This document shows, in pieces, positions 6,020 to 6,665 of a DNA stretch of 6,665 nucleotides. The notes beneath the pieces were generated by a model. It searched no databases. It saw only the letters and a list, made by a program, of their open reading frames with translations, and was not told the DNA's origin. The position numbers and the translations under genes are program-made. Origin of the DNA: Chloroflexota bacterium (GTDB lineage Bacteria; Chloroflexota; Dehalococcoidia; SZUA-161). Location of the stretch: contig QIGA01000032.1 of the NCBI GenBank assembly GCA_003229915.1, positions 1 through 6,665 on the forward strand. Reading direction: 5' to 3'. The stretch's first letter is position 1; each line of letters begins with the position of its first letter.

Positions 6020-6436
6020 GTGCCGAAGAAATTTCCTCAAAAAACAGAGGGATTTGATCCATTCGGTGATCTGATAGGCTTGGCGCTTACCAGGTGCGAA
6101 AATGGCTGGAGTCAGTGCCTCCTGGAGGTAAATGAGAAATTGCTAAATCCTCACAAAACTCTGCATGGTGGGGTTGCCTATTCAATGGCGGATACTGGTA
6201 TGGGTGCGGCGCTCTATACTTGCATGGATGAAGATGAGTTGTGCGCGACCATTGAGACCAAGATCGTTTATTTCAAGGCGGTAACATCGGGCACGCTTAT
6301 TTGTGACACAAAGCTGATTCATAGAAGCAAGAGGCTCGCTACACTGGAATCAGAGATAAAACACGGTGGGCAGCTCATCGCCAAGGCGCTTGGGACCTTC
6401 TCCATATTCAAAGACAAACGAACAGGCAGCCCATAA
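6020..6436 (+). CDS. PaaI-type hotdog-fold acyl-CoA thioesterase
   Basis: With the GTG at 6020 the protein has 138 residues, normal for single-domain hotdog thioesterases, which hydrolyse acyl-CoA to the free acid and CoA as homotetramers. The signature helix region reads HGGVAYSMADTGMGAAL (residues 49-65). Asp58, nine residues after His49, aligns with the catalytic Asp61 of E. coli PaaI, where His52 and Gly53 open the same motif. NPHKTLHGG precedes it, and ATIETKIVYFKAVTSGTL (76-93) and GTFSIFK (125-131) fit the remaining sheet strands. The longest frame starts at GTG 6005 (143 residues), but the ribosome site favours 6020. It lies 69 bases after the small barrel gene, on the same strand, with no promoter seen between. 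Beside a presumed aryl-CoA reductase operon it may free CoA from aromatic or dead-end ring intermediates. The substrate is inferred, not shown. Confidence 0.87.
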   Translation: MPKKFPQKTEGFDPFGDLIGLALTRCENGWSQCLLEVNEKLLNPHKTLHGGVAYSMADTGMGAALYTCMDEDELCATIETKIVYFKAVTSGTLICDTKLIHRSKRLATLESEIKHGGQLIAKALGTFSIFKDKRTGSP

Positions 6437-6447
6437 GTGGACGAACT

Positions 6448-6470
6448 TTGGGCTCGCGAAACACGCCCAA
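6448..6470 (+). terminator. Weak hairpin just after the thioesterase gene
   Basis: TTGGGC (6448-6453) pairs with GCCCAA (6465-6470) around an 11-base loop, starting 12 bases after the stop codon. Its position suits transcript termination or 3' end protection, but there is no T-tract after it, so it is not a standard intrinsic terminator. Confidence 0.3.
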
Positions 6471-6484
6471 CTCAAGCGATTCCC

Positions 6485-6507
6485 CAGTCCTTGTAGTCTA
6501 CGGACTG
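6485..6507. repeat. Near-palindromic dyad
   Basis: CAGTCC (6485-6490) and GGACTG (6502-6507) are perfect arms. Between them GTAG (6493-6496) and CTAC (6498-6501) continue the pairing after a 2-base bulge, so almost the whole 23 bases can fold or form a protein-binding dyad. No function is assigned. Confidence 0.4.
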
Positions 6508-6589
6508 TAGCGCACAAGCATGTTCTCATGAACTAATGGCTTAAGACAAGTGTAAAGTGCAGTCCATAAGTCCGCATATCTTTTGTAGA

Positions 6590-6612
6590 GGAGAGGGACC
6601 TTGGGCCTCTCC
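6590..6612. repeat. Inverted repeat, possible hairpin
   Basis: GGAGAGG (6590-6596) pairs with CCTCTCC (6606-6612) around a 9-base loop. No T-run follows on either strand, which argues against a classical terminator. Confidence 0.4.
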
Positions 6613-6635
6613 GTCGCCATTGCCAAACGCGAGCG

Positions 6636-6665
6636 GAACCCCTTCCTCACAGGAGGAAGGGGTTC
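6636..6665. terminator. Strong hairpin at the window edge, probable transcription terminator
   Basis: GAACCCCTTCCTC (6636-6648) and GAGGAAGGGGTTC (6653-6665) form a perfect 13-base stem with the 4-base loop ACAG. The second arm ends exactly at the window end, so the stem may be longer and a following T-tract cannot be seen. It is a good candidate for the terminator of the rightward genes or of a convergent gene beyond the edge. A dispersed repeat is the alternative. Confidence 0.6.

Larger units (their letters stand above)
6426..6571 (+). repeat. Imperfect 13-base direct repeat flanking the hairpin region
   Basis: A 13-base word at 6426-6438, GCAGCCCATAAGT, recurs at 6559-6571 as GCAGTCCATAAGT with one mismatch. 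The first copy contains the thioesterase stop codon. Nothing between the copies resembles a transposase or terminal inverted repeats, so its meaning is unclear. Confidence 0.35.
6437..6665. other. Non-coding tail with several dyads
   Basis: I see no gene in these 229 bases after the thioesterase. They hold four inverted repeats at 6448-6470, 6485-6507, 6590-6612 and 6636-6665, of which the last is the strongest. None of the first three is followed by a T-run on either strand. The segment looks like a transcription-end zone or the space before a convergent or downstream gene beyond the window. Confidence 0.6.

Noticed and set aside
6439..6558. The segment between the 13-base direct repeats as a miniature mobile element with target-site duplication
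   Set aside because: The repeats are imperfect, one includes the thioesterase stop codon, and the segment ends do not form inverted repeats.

Overview
This is a bacterial window of moderate G+C built from two divergent gene groups around a 347-base control region. A leftward (minus-strand) operon of five genes fills positions 1 to 5270. A rightward pair of small genes lies at 5618-6436. The last 229 bases hold no gene but several hairpins.

The leftward operon reads, in order of transcription: two subunits of the HgdB/FldB/BcrB-BcrC (2-hydroxyacyl-CoA dehydratase D) family, two ATPase/activase subunits of the BadF/BadG/BcrA/BcrD family, then plsX, which is cut by the window edge. The genes are packed with 4-base overlaps or gaps of 3 and 20 bases. 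Two different catalytic-type subunits followed by two different ATPase subunits is the layout of class I ATP-dependent benzoyl-CoA reductase (bcrCBAD / badDEFG / bzdNOPQ). A 2-hydroxyacyl-CoA dehydratase normally uses a single homodimeric activator. I therefore read the operon as a benzoyl-CoA reductase-like, probably bzd-type, dearomatising enzyme, without being able to fix the substrate. Two features stand out. One ATPase carries a C-terminal ferredoxin-like domain with eight cysteines. The other has Phe where the second cluster-ligand Cys is expected.

The rightward pair encodes a small dimeric alpha/beta-barrel (EthD-like) protein and a PaaI-type hotdog thioesterase. A thioesterase beside a presumed aryl-CoA reductase suggests release of CoA from stalled or dead-end acyl-CoA intermediates, but this is inference from context.

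The central region contains a near-consensus leftward sigma70 promoter (TTGAAA, 17 bases, TATAAT), a likely rightward extended -10 promoter, and stacked dyads between them that could bind a regulator shared by both groups. No regulator gene is visible.

The organism is a bacterium (PlsX, Shine-Dalgarno sequences, sigma70-like promoters) and, from the oxygen-sensitive class I reductase type, most likely an anaerobe. An uncultured Chloroflexota/Dehalococcoidia or sulfate-reducing/syntrophic lineage would fit, but the sequence alone does not settle it.
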